NCBI RefSeq assembly: GCF_963576615.1 | Contig: NC_088717.1 | Coordinates: forward strand, 24,703,344-24,767,343 | Source of the DNA: Watersipora subatra | Lineage: Eukaryota > Bryozoa > Gymnolaemata > Cheilostomatida > Watersiporidae | DNA: 64,000 nucleotides | Reading direction: 5' to 3' | Shown here: piece by piece, positions 33,259 through 44,885 of the stretch | How positions within the stretch are numbered: the stretch's first letter is position 1 | Layout: the number at the start of each line of letters is the position of its first letter | The notes under the pieces: model-generated | Told to the model about the DNA's origin: nothing | What the model saw: only the letters and a program-made list of their open reading frames with translations | Databases searched by the model: none | Program-made: the position numbers and the translations under genes

Positions 33259-35568
33259 GTGACTTTTCTCAACTATTACACCCTAGCAAGCCAAGCGCAA
33301 TAATTCTTGATGTTCGGTCAATAGGACTTATAGTGAATGCAGCTATGATACGCCGGCTAATATCACAATGCTAAAGTCAGAAACAGTGACAAGAATGTGA
33401 TACCTATTTGCTTTTCAACTCAAGCAGAGCTTGTTTGTAAAGAACGCAGTATCTTTATTGGTGTTATATCTCTCAGTACCAAGCAGTAACACACCAACAA
33501 TGATCAAACCGGCAGGTTATATAGCAATCCCAAAAAAAATCCACAAATTGATTGGCTGCACAGTAATCAGGTCAACCAATTCCACAATAACATATTTCGA
33601 ATACAAAAACGATAAAATTTGTCACTAACTAATCACGCAATACGAGTATTAATAATTTTTTTTGTGTTTGTATAGTAACATGCAAATCTTAGAACAATAT
33701 GGTAATAAATGGTTAACATAAAAAAACTGCTAGTATCACACATACATACACTCTACATTGAACAAGTGTTAAGCGTGCGCCTTATAAATGACTATTCAAA
33801 TTTGTCTAAATTGCGATGAACGTAATATAGATCCGTTGAGTTAGCAATTTGAAGCTGCCGGATTATAGGCTTAGAAAAGACGTCATCAACTCTTGCGCAT
33901 TCTGACGTCTACAATTACGGGTACACACTGATTGACAGCTCATTCGCTTTTACAAGCATGAAGTGGGGTCCAAGACCATTCGCCCATCGGTAGATCCTAT
34001 CGGGGACGACAGTGACCCTCTCGGGCTACCAGTCAAAATCGATTTTTGAGTGCCAGTAGTCTCACCAACCACTTCAGCCCTTTTTAGGGCTATCATTTCT
34101 GTTTTAAGGGTTTTGTTCTGCGACGACAATGGTGGAAACTCGGTGTCGTAATTGTCGTCCACTTTTTTTATTACATTAGGTCTACGGCTTGAATTAATGT
34201 TTATTTTATTATTGTAAAACATAAGTTTGAGATAGTTAAATATTTATTTTATTAATATTTATTTCTGTTACATATCGCTGTCAAAACCGTTTTACATTCA
34301 ACGCAACCAACTTTCAAACTGTATATTACAATATATTTTACTTTTAACATTGCATTTCAGATATGTAATAAACATATTTGATTATTGCTGTTGTTAGTTT
34401 AATTACTTACAGTAATTTAGGTCTACAGCTTGAATTAATATTTATTTTAACCAACAAACAACTTTCAAATTGTATATTACACGGCAGCTTGCCATTTACT
34501 TTTAATATTGCATTTCAATATAATAAGAGATATAATAAACATATATCATTATTGCTGTTGTTATTTAAATTACGTACAGTAGTTTGAGTCTACAGCTTGA
34601 ATTAATATTTATTTTATTATTCTAAAACATAAGTTTGAGATAGTTAATTATTTATTTTATCCCACGACCAAACAAGAGTGAAACGATTGATTGGGAGAAT
34701 TATGATAAATGCACATGTGCACACAACTCCCGAAAAATTATCCGTTAACGGCCGTCACCAAACCCTTGCAACGGAATCCTATCAACAAATTTAACTATTT
34801 TTCAGTAAAGTCGTTTAAGTATAATAATGATACAAAACGCATATAAATCTATTTAAATATGTTACCAAGCCTTTGAAGGGTTGACGCAAATACCTAAAAC
34901 TAACCCATCTGATCGGATTATACATAAATAGACAGATTTATTAGGACGAAAGTCGTCACAAAACGCTTGAAAAGCTTCGTTTAATAAAAGTTTAGACCGG
35001 AAATTGAAATGCCGAGCGACAGAGAACAGAACGATAAAGTCTTGCCACAAATCGCCACAAAACGCTTGAACAGCTTGGTTTATTAATAGTTTCGACCGAC
35101 CTACGAAACGCCAAAAAAGCCGTGCGACAGATAGTAGAACTGTTTACTGTGTACTGTTTGTCTACTGTTAGAGGCGTAGACCGATTTACAGGTACGAAAA
35201 TGTGGTACACAGTTTATCAGCCTACGGTTTTGTCCAATTACCGAAGGTTTTTCAAATTATCTAGAACATCAGCCAGATTTCTTTACATCTTATCTAAAAC
35301 GTAGGGCGTTACTACAACGCCCTTTTATGACAAGAATATTTCTTTATTTCACTCCAGTTTGCATAAAACTTCCAGACGCGTAAATGCCAACGCTTGCTCT
35401 CTGTTACATATCGCTGTCAAAACCATTCTACATTCATCACAACACAACCAACTTTCAAACTGTATATTACCCATCAGTTTGCCGTTTAACGTTTAATATT
35501 GCATTTAGATTTACATATGCAGATATATAATAAACATATTTCTTTATTGTTGGCATTGTTGTTGTTAG

Positions 35569-36384
35569 CAATGATATACAGCCCCCAAGGATAGCCGACG
35601 GCGCTCATATGGGCGGGGTTTAATGATGAAGCTCTGTTGGGATTAACCCGAACACGGCACCCGAACAAACAAATATGCTGAATAAAGCACCTTGTAAATT
35701 TACGAATATTATGAACTATAGTGGTTATTTTACTTATCTATTGAATTCATTTTGTTGTCAAATAAATATAGTATCCCAATATTGTCACCGTTATGATCAG
35801 TCAGTTGCCATTCACAAGCATTCGTGATATTAATAGTCACAATCGTAAAATAGCTCAAATTCGGTTTTGCATTTAGATTTTGAGTATGAAAACTACACTG
35901 CACAGCTTTGCCTGCTGTCCCATCTTATTGGCAAGGTAAAACAATGTGAAACCGATGAAAGACTTTGTCATTTTATATTAGGGGTGGCAAAATATTAATC
36001 AAAACCTAGAAAAAAAATGCCGTTATTCGGGTAATTATATTCAACTTTAGGCATATACTACGACCTTTACTAATTTTAAAATTACTAAAAGTAGGTAATT
36101 TGAAATGTTTTATTTTGAATAAATACATTATTTTGGTTAGGTATTACCCCTAAATTGCAGAATTTCAATGTTTGCTATTGTGACCCGCGGGGTCTACTGG
36201 CTGAATAAGCTAATGAAACGATAACAGCGATTCGTGTTTTCTAAAACCTAACAAGGCAACGCGACCGCCCCGCGAGAGTTGTGTTTGCTTTGAAACCCAG
36301 GCTAGCACAATCCTAATAGAGCTCCATCATTAAACCCCGCCCATATGATAGCCGTCGGCTATCCTTTTGGGCTGTATATCATTG
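35569..36384. mobile_element. Nested non-autonomous DNA transposon in unit 4
   Basis: Same insertion and flanks as in units 1-3. Confidence 0.85.
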
Positions 36385-36502
36385 TTGTTAGTTAAATTAC
36401 GTACAGTAGGTTAGTGAAGTAAATTCTACACGACAAGGATAGACAACTCCCAACTCAAGAGCGAGTTCACACAACTTGATGAGTCAATAAACAGACATGT
36501 GG

Positions 36503-37006
36503 GTGAGCCGATAAACAGACTCGAGAGTGAGCCGATAAACAGACTCGAGAGTGAGCCGATAAACAGTCTCGATGGTGAGCCGATAAGCAGACTCGAGAGT
36601 GAGCCGATAAACAGACTCGCGGGTGAGCCGATAAACAGACTCGCGGGTGAGCCGATAAACGGACTCGCGGGTGAGCCGATAAACGGACTCGCGGGTGAGC
36701 CGATAAACGGACTCGATGGTGAGCCGATAAACGGACTCGATGGTGAGCCGATAAACGGACTCGATGGTGAGCCGATAAACGGACTCGATGGTGAGCCGAT
36801 AAACGGACTCGATGGTGAGCCGATAAACGGACTCGATGGTGAGCCGATAAACGGACTCGATGGTGAGCCGATAAACGGACTCGATGGTGAGCCGATAAAC
36901 GGACTCGATGGTGAGCCGATAAACGGACTCGATGGTGAGCCGATAAACGGACTCGATGGTGAGCCGATAAACGGACTCGATGGTGAGCCGATAAACAGAC
37001 TCGATG
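36503..37006. repeat. 24-bp minisatellite, 21 units (unit 4)
   Basis: Same variant order as in units 1 and 2. Confidence 0.97.
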
Positions 37007-38549
37007 GTGACTTTTCTCAACTATTACACCCTAGCAAGCCAAGCGCAATAATTCTTGATGTTCGGTCAATAGGACTTATAGTGAATGCAGCTATGATACG
37101 CCGGCTAATATCACAATGCTAAAGTCAGAAACAGTGACAAGAATGTGATACCTATTTGCTTTTCAACTCAAGCAGAGCTTGTTTGTAAAGAACGCAGTAT
37201 CTTTATTGGTGTTATATCTCTCAGTACCAAGCAGTAACACACCAACAATGATCAAACCGGCAGGTTATATAGCAATCCCAAAAAAAATCCACAAATTGAT
37301 TGGCTGCACAGTAATCAGGTCAACCAATTCCACAATAACATATTTCGAATACAAAAACGATAAAATTTGTCACTAACTAATCACGCAATACGAGTATTAA
37401 TAATTTTTTTTGTGTTTGTATAGTAACATGCAAATCTTAGAACAATATGGTAATAAATGGTTAACATAAAAAAACTGCTAGTATCACACATACATACACT
37501 CTACATTGAACAAGTGTTAAGCGTGCGCCTTATAAATGACTATTCAAATTTGTCTAAATTGCGATGAACGTAATATAGATCCGTTGAGTTAGCAATTTGA
37601 AGCTGCCGGATTATAGGCTTAGAAAAGACGTCATCAACTCTTGCGCATTCTGACGTCTACAATTACGGGTACACACTGATTGACAGCTCATTCGCTTTTA
37701 CAAGCATGAAGTGGGGTCCAAGACCATTCGCCCATCGGTAGATCCTATCGGGGACGACAGTGACCCTCTCGGGCTACCAGTCAAAATCGATTTTTGAGTG
37801 CCAGTAGTCTCACCAACCACTTCAGCCCTTTTTAGGGCTATCATTTCTGTTTTAAGGGTTTTGTTCTGCGACGACAATGGTGGAAACTCGGTGTCGTAAT
37901 TGTCGTCCACTTTTTTTATTACATTAGGTCTACGGCTTGAATTAATGTTTATTTTATTATTGTAAAACATAAGTTTGAGATAGTTAAATATTTATTTTAT
38001 TAATATTTATTTCTGTTACATATCGCTGTCAAAACCGTTCTGCATTCAACGCAACAAACTTTCAAACTGTATATTACAATATATTTTACTTTTAACATTG
38101 CATTTCAGATATGTAATAAACATATTTGATTATTGCTGTTGTTAGTTTAATTACTTACAGTAATTTAGGTCTACAGCTTGAATTAATATTTATTTTAACC
38201 AACAAACAACTTTCAAATTGTATATTACACGGCAGCTTGCCATTTACTTTTAATATTGCATTTCAATATAATAAGAGATATAATAAACATATATCATTAT
38301 TGCTGTTGTTATTTAAATTACGTACAGTAGTTTGAGTCTACAGCTTGAATTAATATTTATTTTATTATTGTAAAACATAAGTTTGAGATAGTTAATTATT
38401 TATTTTATTAATATTTATTTCTGTTACATTTCTGTTATTTCTGTTGCGCCTTTTTAGAGTCGTGCTCCCTCAAATTTATTTTATATCATCTCAAACAAGT
38501 CTCATTTACATTATACTCTGTCAATTCCTGCTGAGAACTACTTTTTCGA

Positions 38550-38620
38550 CAACCATCAGTACCCTTTCTTTTTTCCATTACTACTTTGGTCGTGGGCTGT
38601 ATGACAGTGGAATTTCTAGT
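38550..38620 (-). repeat. Right terminal inverted repeat
   Basis: Reverse complement of the left terminus at 23059-23127, with one extra base in ATTCCACTG and a few substitutions. Confidence 0.85.
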
Positions 38621-38859
38621 TTAATAATCTCATAAGAATCGTTAGACAAAAATATCATCGTCATTTCCTTTACTTACACTGCTTTGGAAATCAGCTAGAA
38701 TACCAAAGTACTCAAAAGTTTCCAAAATGTCAGTTACTTTGAAATCGGCTAAAAAGAAACGATTTCAGTACTTTTACGTTAATTACAGAAACCTTCAGCA
38801 ATTCGACAATGCTATAGACTGGTGAAATGTGCACGGTATTCTTTCGTGAAATGCGCACG

Positions 38860-39232
38860 CCTTAATGATTCTATTCTCTGTTGCTCGGCGGTTCGTTTGC
38901 CAGTCTTGATAAAATCAAAGCTTGGAATGTTTTAATAACGATTTTCGACCAAATTAATCTGTCTATTTGTGTATAATCCGATCAGATGGGTAAAGTTTAG
39001 GAATATGTCGACAATTTTCAAAAACTTCGTAACATATTTAAATATGTTTTTATGTGTTTTGTATCGTTATTATACTTAAACGACTCTATACAAAAATGGT
39101 TAAATTTGTTGATGAGATTTCGGTACAAGGGTTTGCGACGTTGTTGATGAATAGTTTTCGTGAGTTGTGTGCACATGCATTTATCATAAAACTCTCAAAA
39201 ATTCGCTCCGCTCGTTTGGTCATGGGAATATG
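38860..39232 (-). repeat. Diverged inverted copy of the tandem-unit start
   Basis: Read on the minus strand from 39232, the sequence CCCATGACCAAACGAGCG and about 370 bp after it follow the first 375 bp of the tandem unit with many substitutions (shared words AACAAATTTAAC, GTCGTTTAAGTATAATAA, ATCTGATCGGATTATACA). It lies outside the right terminal repeat and is much older than the array. Confidence 0.8.
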
Positions 39233-39704
39233 TTAACAACAAAGCAAAATTCGGAGCAAATTTTTGCTCGCAAAACTTTTTATTTTGTTTCGCTGTTTAA
39301 TGTTAGCAATGACCAGTCGTGCAAGACGCATTTTAGCTACGAGTTTCTACTAATTTAAGTTCTATGGACTTTGGATAGTTGCTGTTGAACAATAGTACCA
39401 CTGAAAGTTATTATTCATATTTTATAAGTAATAATAATGCCATATAATAACAATATTGATAAATTATCTTACTCAGACATCACGATCTTTTCGAAAATGG
39501 AAAAAAAAAGTGTTCGTTTTCATCCTGCAACTCATTTGTGGGTATTTTTCATGACATCAGCTAACATAAAATTTTATTTTACGATGATTAATTTAGTACC
39601 AAAATACTTATTATAGACCATGTGGTTCAGCAGTTGTTACAATTTATGCTCGGTCGTAACAAATAATAAATTCTATCAAATTAGATAAAAGTTTTAAAAA
39701 TTGA

Positions 39705-39785
39705 CTGCCTCTCAATGGAATCAAAATCATGACATCTGACTGAAACACAAGCATGCTACCATTACACCACTGAGGAGCCCCAATG
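39705..39785 (-). repeat. tRNA-derived SINE-like unit
   Basis: The minus strand reads GGGGCTCCTCAGTGGTGTAA (A-box region) then ATGATTTTGATTCCATTG (B-box region). It resembles a tRNA in length and arm order but has mismatched stems. Confidence 0.5.
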
Positions 39786-39879
39786 GCTGTTGGATAATTC
39801 TCCATATACTGATTACTCATAATATCTCTTACAATGAATGAGAATGGCTAGCATACTAGTATATATATAATAATACCTA

Positions 39880-40500
39880 GCTGTAATAACTCTAGAAATA
39901 AAAAAAAATTTGGACAGAAAATTGATTTGTATTTAACCTATAACAACATTTGCCATTCTAGCTTTTAAACTACATATTATGAGAGAAGGGTTTTGCGTAA
40001 TTGAAATAAATTAAGAGAAAAAATAAACACAACTGCAAAGGTTTTGCAAACTTTGTGAAACAACTATAACTTTCAAAATTCATATCATGAGGAAATGGTT
40101 TTGTGCAGGACTATTGCATCAACAATAAATAAAACAACTGTAAAGGTGTTTAAACAACTGTAAGTTTAGAGTTTTATAACTTGAAAGAAGTGTTTCATTG
40201 AAATAAATTAAAAAGGAAAAATTTAACGGTATTAAAATGTCAATGTGAAATCCTTAGAGAGTAATGGCTAAATATAATATGTTTTGTTACGATTACAATC
40301 AAAGATTATTTGGTGTACAGCTATATGATTTCAGTTAGTTTCAGTGTTGGCATGTGAAAATATTGTAAGCTATAGACATACATGGAGTGGTATAGAAATC
40401 CATAGTCATTATCTTATGAAATTACCTCCTGGTAAAAATCATTATCATTAAAAATAGCACCAAAATACTATGTTAACCTTAGTAACTATAGGTACCTACA
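39880..40500 (+). repeat. CCCGG-head dispersed repeat, diverged copy
   Basis: Begins TAGCTGTAATAACTC with the GC-rich head lost, then TTTGGACAGAAAATTG, AACCTATAACAACATTTGCC and the internal AACTTTCAAAATTCATATCA. It contains the segment TTTCAGTGTTGGCATGTG, the empty form of the site filled at 49023. Confidence 0.65.
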
Positions 40501-40502
40501 AT

Positions 40503-41200
40503 GACTTTAGTGCTAGCTGTACTACCCGACGTTGTCCGGGTAATAAAAGATCTTTGCACAGAAAATTTATTTGTATTTAACATATAACAACATTTGACAT
40601 TGTAACTTTCAAACTATATAGCCTATCAGCAGAAAAGTGTTTTGTTTGATTTAAAGAATCTAAGAGAAAATAAAAACAACTATAAATGTTTTCAAACTTA
40701 TCAAACAACTTTTAAACTTTATATCTTGAGAAAATTGTTTTGTGCCGGTCAAATAAATTTAAAAAAGAAATCGACTATAGAAAGGTTTAGATTTAAATGT
40801 GTAATAATTAGCAAGTAATCGCTAAATTAAGTCGGTTTACTACGATTACAATAAAAGATGATTCGGTAAAGATACAATTAATACAAACTGAGAAACAAAA
40901 TAAAAATCCTGAATATGCAAAATTAATAATAACAGTTATTGCATAGAAGTGTGTGTATATTAAAAGGGTTACTGTTCCACCAAAAGCTATCCATCAAAAC
41001 TTTGAATACCACGATACTGGTAACTCTCGATACCGGTACAAATGTAAAAATGAGATATCGTCTTGTCTTTGTCTGACTGAACGGAGACATAATGTCAAGG
41101 TTCTTTCCACAGAGACAATATAGCTGTCTGCGTGAGAAGATTTGGCCTTGACCCCAGATATAGTAATTCAACCTTACAAAATTTTTTTCTTAACATGGAT
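40503..41200 (+). repeat. CCCGG-head dispersed repeat
   Basis: Head TAGCTGTACTACCCGACGTT, then AGATCTTTGCACAGAAAATT. Its tail resembles the copy at 10500-11000 (CAAGTAAT, GCATAGAAGTGTGTGTATA, CCACCAAAAGCTATCCATCA). Confidence 0.7.
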
Positions 41201-41299
41201 ATCGTAACGCGTGGCAGCTTCGGTAAAATTGTTAACGTGCTTTATAGCTAAACTATAGCCGGAGGGACACACATACATATACACAAACTTTGAGAAATA

Positions 41300-41375
41300 T
41301 ATAGAGACTAGCTGTGCTACCCATCGTTGCCCGAGTATTAAAAGTCATTTTATAAACAATGGAAAGTAACGAGAG
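41300..41375 (+). repeat. CCCGG-head dispersed repeat, short fragment
   Basis: Head GACTAGCTGTGCTACCCATC only, followed by unrelated sequence. Confidence 0.5.
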
Positions 41376-41519
41376 CTGCCTGCCACTTGCTCATGGCCCA
41401 ATGGAAAGTTTTAGTAAGCTAACTAATGACAAACACTTACTTATGCAATCAACCTGCATGGTATGCAAAGCCGTTGGGTATGTGCTCTCATATAGCGACT
41501 TATATCAGCAAGCTATTGA

Positions 41520-41600
41520 CACATTATCCGTGGCCTATTGGGTAGGGTGTTGGACTGGTAAATGGCAGGGTCTGAGATAAAATCTTAGTCGGTATGAATT
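41520..41600 (+). repeat. tRNA-like fragment
   Basis: GGCCTATTGGGTAGGGTGTT resembles an A-box region and GGGTCTGAGATAAAATC a decayed B-box region. Confidence 0.3.
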
Positions 41601-41619
41601 CTTTATTTCAAGATTTTAA

Positions 41620-42310
41620 TAGCTATAGCCGGAGTGTATACACATGGACATACATTGAGAAATATATACATTATATAGATTATTATACTAACATTATAAA
41701 AAACTAATACACTTACTAATGAACTAACTTAAAACGTATGGAAAGCCAGTAGTGAATTTTAATTCGCGCTGCAAAGTGACCAGTGCAGTGAAAAAAAAAT
41801 CAAAACGAAGATTTTCAGTAAATTATAACACTAATAAAAATTATGAAGACTCAGAATAAAATTCATAGCTCAAATGTTTTGCTATCTATTCTTGACATAA
41901 TTAGCACAACTATCATTTTAGTGTTCATTTGTACAATAAAACACTAGATCCAATCCAAAAGGGTCAATCATTCTGACAATGACAATGGCAAACACATTAG
42001 GGGCCCATGGAACATAATTATTCTGTTTGGCGAACATCAGTGTCAGAGAGATTTTATGCTATATTAAGCATAAAACACATATAAATAGCGTTATCAATTG
42101 AAAGACAACCTTCAAAATAAAAACCATACTTAATTTAATCTTTGTACAGAAACTATTAATTATTTATATTAGATTTATATTGTTATATATTATTTATATT
42201 ATTTAGTAGTAGTATTGGATTATATTGACAACTTTCCCCTTTTGTTCATATCATTTTCACTTGATTTAGGGTCCATGATTACAGTAAATCTTTGTTAAGT
42301 TAAAAGATTT
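41620..42310. other. Non-coding AT-rich DNA
   Basis: No frame, repeat or splice signal that I can support. Confidence 0.35.
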
Positions 42311-42465
42311 GTTCTCAGAAACTAGATCAAGTTTTGAGACCAAATATTTTTAGCGACCTGATGGAAGGCTGTGAGCGTATACGTGCGAAGTTGAAAGAAA
42401 TCGGGCAAAAATGTGAAAAAGACATCATGTCTACATATACTAACACACGCATACACATCACCACA
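42311..42465 (+). repeat. Dispersed repeat shared with 49955-50115
   Basis: The words GTTCTCAGAAA, AAGTTTTGAGACC and GCGACCTGATGGAAGGCTGTG occur in the same order and spacing near 49960. Both copies run into CA-rich tails (ACACACGCATACAC here), as LINE or SINE 3' ends often do. Confidence 0.6.
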
Positions 42466-42504
42466 TGGCGTCTATTAAATAAGCAGATCATGCATATTTC
42501 TCAC

Positions 42505-42680
42505 CTTTCGGCTTGGACGTCTTTGACAGAAACTGGTTTGCTGCATCCTCCATTTATGCAAGTGCCCCAGCAATGCGCGCGATACTCGGGAAAATAATCT
42601 GGTTTAGGAGGACAGTGAGATGCGATGTCATAATATACCATTTGAAGAGGTGTGTTAGCCCTCTTTGGAGTGTTTGAAAC
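42505..42680 (-). CDS. Cysteine-rich internal exon, unknown protein
   Basis: On the minus strand a frame from a GTTGTAG acceptor (42681-42687) or an alternative AAAGAG acceptor (exon start 42660) runs to a good GAAAG|GTGAGA donor. The segment includes ASHCPPKPDYFPEYRAHCWG and TCINGGCSKPVSVKDVQAE, with four cysteines in spacing typical of an extracellular disulfide-bonded stretch. With the alternative acceptor it joins in phase to the exon at 44202-44263. With the better-looking upstream acceptor the phases do not join. No family recognised. Confidence 0.5.
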
Positions 42681-43329
42681 CTACAACATTGAAAACACTG
42701 GATGCCACTAGCACCTTGCTCAGTCTAGATGGGCGTAATAGGTTTCCTAATGTGATACATAGGAAAAAAACAACTCCAAAGTATTTGGAGCCAGCCATGA
42801 ATGGCATGCAGCGCATAGCTAATATAAACTGCTTAGCTGTTGTTACTGGCTTTACTGTTTACCTAAGTTATAGCCTTGAAACAATAGGTCAGCTTAGATA
42901 AACAAGCACAAAATGTAAGTTTGCGTTGTTACCCCAAAACTTGCAGAACAAAATTTTATTCCTAAAAGAAGTTTATTAAAAAAATTTATACTGCTAATAA
43001 TGGTGGCACGTCATGCAAGATTAAAAACCTAAAAAGCATTAAACTTTAAAAAACAATTTTTTAAGAGTGTTTTTAAACTTTTGAATACAATAAAGCTCTT
43101 GATGTATGTCCTGATAAACATAATAACTTAATCATGAACAAATACATACATACTATTATAATGATTCAAACTTGGAGCTGCCAGCTGTAAGTACACGTAT
43201 GCTGTAAACAAAACATACAAATACAGACACTATTATGAATAGCCAGTCAATCTTGCTCAACGACTAGGCTTATAGAACATTGAGAGTTTGAAAAGTGAGG
43301 GTGATTCAAATAGCAGACTCTATTTTGAG

Positions 43330-43480
43330 GGCAATAGATTACTTTAACACCTCTAATTGAATGCCACCTCTATTTGAACGCCACCTCAATTTGACCGCCA
43401 CTGTACGAAAAGGGTCGAAAAATAAAGCGTTACTTTTTAAATGAGCGCCACCTCCACTTGACACCATTTTGATCTTTATG
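43330..43480. repeat. Dispersed repeat with GCCACCTC words
   Basis: Repeated words TGCCACCTCTATTTGAACGC and CCGCCACTGTACG. Related inverted forms lie at 44640-44720 and 62580-62690. Short, partly palindromic, non-coding. Confidence 0.55.
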
Positions 43481-44201
43481 AACCCATAAAAACATTTTTT
43501 CAGTAGAAAATTGTCCACAAAATCTAACTAATAATAACTCAGTTACATCAATAACAACTAATTCTTGCGTTGTTTCTGTTTGTATCGAAGTTCGTTTTCC
43601 AAATCTTATGCTTTTCTTATTTTTGTTAAAACGTTGATAGCATCACCATAAAAATAATTATTAACTGTATCAGGCTAATAGTAGTTCCTTGTTTAATGTG
43701 GTCTTAATACTTCGGCGTATGTAAAAAACGGTTTACACTTACGTTTGTATATAAACGATTAGTTTTAGGCTAAAGGTTGTGCTTAGCGCCCACACGCCTA
43801 AAATATTATCTTCATTGTGCAAAATGCAACGCGTAAAAGTTTTACTTTGTTAAAAAATTCTTTAGATAATAATAATATCTATTAACTAATACTGACTAGT
43901 TCAGCAGTGCAAAAAGGAGTCAAGGTCAGAAGATATTGTGGAGGGTATTGAACAAACAGAAGATGTTCATTTTATTTAAAGCAACAATCAAAACGCAAAT
44001 TGCCAAGCAAACGATGCAAATACTTGTTTCCAAAATGTTAATTTTTGTTTCTGCATGTTTAATAAATATTTTTATTTATGCCACTTGTTTTTAAATATAT
44101 ATTTGTAACATTTGATAGATTATTGTTATATAACTAATAAATTTGCAGATATATAGCATATTATTTGATAGCATCCTTGCGGTTATTTTCGAATGGCTTA
44201 C

Positions 44202-44263
44202 GTTGGATCGACACTCGTAACTCCTTTTCTGTCACACATAAAAATACCAGTTTTGGCTGCAAA
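44202..44263 (-). CDS. Internal exon, unknown membrane protein
   Basis: The minus strand shows a TTTTCTACAG acceptor, 62 open bases and a CCAAC|GTAAGC donor, phase 0 in and phase 2 out. The segment reads FAAKTGIFMCDRKGVTSVDP. It joins in phase to the membrane-segment exon at 45425-45570, 1.2 kb upstream in transcript order, which supports both. Confidence 0.6.
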
Positions 44264-44639
44264 CTGTAGAAAACATATCAATGAGTGCGATGAGCTTTTT
44301 AGACAACATTGTTGAATATAGCTATAAAATAAAAACATGTATTTAAATTTAAATAAAAAATTGAAAGTTTTAACAAATTGCAAAGCAAGGCACAGGTTAT
44401 AATATCATCGCAGGTTAATTGCAATAAATAGATATCAACTGGTAGAGATATGTCTTGGCTTCCCAAAGCATATTTATTAAGAGATCTTTGACAAGTTAAA
44501 GGTGGGTGAGCAAATTTATTGCATCCAAAAGAGGTAATGTCGCTGTGCCCGAAAGAGAGTGAAAAATATAGGTGACATTCGCTCCGCCTGTATAAGAGTT
44601 AAATCTATTTCCCCAAAATTCTGACGAGCTATTTGAAAA

Positions 44640-44720
44640 ATACAACATTAACCTCTACTTGAATGCCAATATAAGGAGAGGTTGAAAAATTAAGCGCCAT
44701 GGTACTCAAATAGAGGTTTT
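44640..44720. repeat. Dispersed repeat with GCCACCTC words, diverged copy
   Basis: ACCTCTACTTGAATGCCAAT and AAATTAAGCGCCATGG resemble parts of 43330-43480 and 62580-62690. Confidence 0.4.
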
Positions 44721-44814
44721 ATGGTAGCTTTGATGTCTAATCAGACTCTTTTGCTAATTGACACCCAGTGTGAAGACTGATATGTGTGAGTTGGACACAT
44801 TTAGCAGATGAGAT

Positions 44815-44885
44815 GGTTTCTTCTGAGAATTAAAGCCCAACCTATGGTTTACAGCTCAGCATTTAGTCAACTAAGCCATGGCTGT
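44815..44885 (-). repeat. tRNA-derived SINE-like unit
   Basis: The minus strand reads GCCATGGCTTAGTTGACTAA then ATAGGTTGGGCTTTAATTC, a decayed A box and B box at tRNA spacing. Confidence 0.4.

Larger units (their letters stand above)
31057..34660. repeat. Tandem unit 3 (3604 bp, variant A with 144-bp deletion)
   Basis: Carries variant-A markers near 34288. It is 144 bp shorter than its sisters, which equals six minisatellite units. Private changes: AAATTCCGTCATTCGGG near 32411 where the others read AAATGCCGTTATTCGGG. Confidence 0.95.
34661..38408. repeat. Tandem unit 4 (3748 bp, variant B)
   Basis: Carries variant-B markers near 38034. The last subrepeat reads ATTATTGTAAAACATAAG where units 1-3 read ATTATTCTAAAACATAAG. 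The array ends here, followed by TAATATTTATTTCTG. Confidence 0.95.
23059..38620. mobile_element. 15.6-kb block with terminal inverted repeats carrying a tandem array
   Basis: The left terminus (23059-23127, ACTAGAAATTCCCTGTCATA..) is matched in reverse complement at 38550-38620 over about 70 bp with only a few differences, including CAGCCCACGACCAAA and GAAAGGGTACTGATGG. Between them lie 433 bp of left-specific sequence, four tandem units (23561-38408), and about 140 bp of right-specific sequence. Another copy of the left terminus starts at 63348. No transposase-like frame is present, so the block would be non-autonomous. No clear target duplication is visible, and I cannot name the superfamily. 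Confidence 0.75.

Noticed and set aside
43700..43800. An exon ending at a GTAAGT donor near 43740 (minus strand)
   Set aside because: All phases compatible with the neighbouring exons contain stops.
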